Shown piece after piece: positions 5,732 to 6,312 of a DNA stretch of 6,312 bases. Made by a program: the position numbers and the translations under genes. The notes under the pieces were generated by a model. That model was not told the origin of the DNA, searched no databases, and was given only the letters and a program-made list of their open reading frames with translations. Source of the stretch: Acidobacteriota bacterium (lineage in GTDB: Bacteria > Acidobacteriota > Blastocatellia > Pyrinomonadales > Pyrinomonadaceae); assembly GCA_029862725.1 (NCBI GenBank), contig JAOTWT010000189.1:1-6312 (forward strand). Reading direction: 5' to 3'. How positions within the stretch are numbered: position 1 is the first letter of the stretch; each line of letters opens with the position of its first letter.

Positions 5732-6312
5732 TTATCCCGCGGCTTTCATCAGAGCCCGGACGATCGCACGCTCACCCAAAAGAACCTTGAACTCATTGTG
5801 TTCCAGAGGGTTAGCCCGTTCCATCTCCATCTTCGCAGCACGTTCAAACAACTTTTTCGAAGGCTTCTTGCCGATCAATTCCTTCTCGGCAATCATCGCC
5901 CGCCAAGGTTTCGGGGCGACGCCGCCCATCGCAATCCTCGAACCGCGAATGACACCTCTATCGATAGCCAACCCCGCCGCCACAGAAACGAGCGCAAAAT
6001 CGTAGCTCGCCCGGTCCCTGACCTTCAGGTAATAAGAGTTCTTCGCCCACTTGTTTTTTGGAATATCGATCGACGTGACCAATTCGCCTTTCTTGAGATT
6101 GTTATCCCGCGTCGGATCATCCCCGGGAAGCCGGTGATAGTCGTCGATCGGAATTGCACGGGTTTCCCCGTCCTCGTTCTCGACATTTACGACGGCATCG
6201 AGTGCCGCAAGGGCGACGGCCATATCGGATGGATTAACGGCGACACATTTGTCCGACCATCCAAAGATCGAATGCATACGGTTCAGACCGACAATAGCTG
6301 AACACCCCGATC
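5732..6312 (-). CDS. paoB: FAD-binding subunit of molybdenum hydroxylase, YagS/PaoB-like (5' part outside window)
   Basis: The middle subunit binds FAD and delivers electrons to the external acceptor. 192 residues are visible. The frame remains open past the Met at 6277 to the window edge, adding SGCSAIVGLNR. That residue string precedes MHSIFGWSDKCVAVNPSDMAVALAALDA, the well-conserved end of the FAD_binding_5 domain, so Met 6277 is an internal residue and not the start. The C-terminal CO dehydrogenase flavoprotein domain follows (KVRDRASYDFALVSVAAGLA, then GGVAPKPWRA). The protein ends with FKVLLGERAIVRALMKAAG, as in this subfamily. Full-length relatives have about 310-340 residues, so roughly 40 per cent lies outside. 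The Cys in SGCSA is at the place where PaoB-type subunits carry the last ligand of an extra [4Fe-4S] cluster; that reading is inference because the other cysteines are not in view. Confidence 0.92.
   Translation of the reverse strand, partial: SGCSAIVGLNRMHSIFGWSDKCVAVNPSDMAVALAALDAVVNVENEDGETRAIPIDDYHRLPGDDPTRDNNLKKGELVTSIDIPKNKWAKNSYYLKVRDRASYDFALVSVAAGLAIDRGVIRGSRIAMGGVAPKPWRAMIAEKELIGKKPSKKLFERAAKMEMERANPLEHNEFKVLLGERAIVRALMKAAG

Noticed and set aside
5481..6301. Plus-strand open frames across the FAD subunit and upstream gap
   Set aside because: They are antisense to the FAD subunit, span the repeat region, and have low-complexity, Arg/Ser-rich translations without family features.

Overview
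All six protein-coding genes lie on the minus strand and are tightly spaced, so the window reads as one transcriptional direction from 6312 down to 1. Base composition is moderate. The intergenic short tandem repeats and gene content would fit an environmental bacterium such as an acidobacterium of the Blastocatellia type. That taxonomic guess is an impression, not something the sequence proves.

The right two thirds carry a molybdenum hydroxylase cluster of the PaoABCD/YagTSRQ type (xanthine dehydrogenase family). In transcript order it has the C-terminal part of an FAD subunit (5732-6312, beginning outside the window), a complete 726-residue molybdopterin catalytic subunit (3346-5526), an XdhC/CoxI/PaoD-type cofactor-insertion chaperone (1919-3007) and a MocA-like molybdopterin nucleotidyltransferase (1238-1825). 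The small [2Fe-2S] subunit is not visible and would be expected upstream of the FAD subunit. The set makes biochemical sense: MocA-like protein finishes the cofactor, XdhC-like protein carries and sulfurates or inserts it, and the two structural subunits are the enzyme. The physiological substrate (aldehyde, purine or other N-heterocycle) cannot be read from the sequence.

The left part holds two housekeeping genes in the common ybaB-recR order: the nucleoid-associated protein YbaB/EbfC (810-1118) and the recombination mediator RecR (1-609, missing only its last few codons). The usual upstream partner dnaX is absent; the molybdo-enzyme cluster sits there instead.

The most unusual content is between the genes. 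Every intergenic gap contains short inverted or tandem repeats, mostly starting within a few bases of the upstream stop codon. The largest (3013-3345) is built almost completely of 7-bp units in two opposed arrays, bounded by a perfect 26-bp inverted repeat. It fills the gap between the catalytic subunit stop and the XdhC start. A smaller array of a different 7-bp unit but the same architecture occupies the ybaB-recR gap (637-802), and a GC-rich inverted repeat occupies the FAD/catalytic subunit gap (5552-5726). No RNA genes, CRISPR array, transposase gene or convincing intrinsic terminator was seen.
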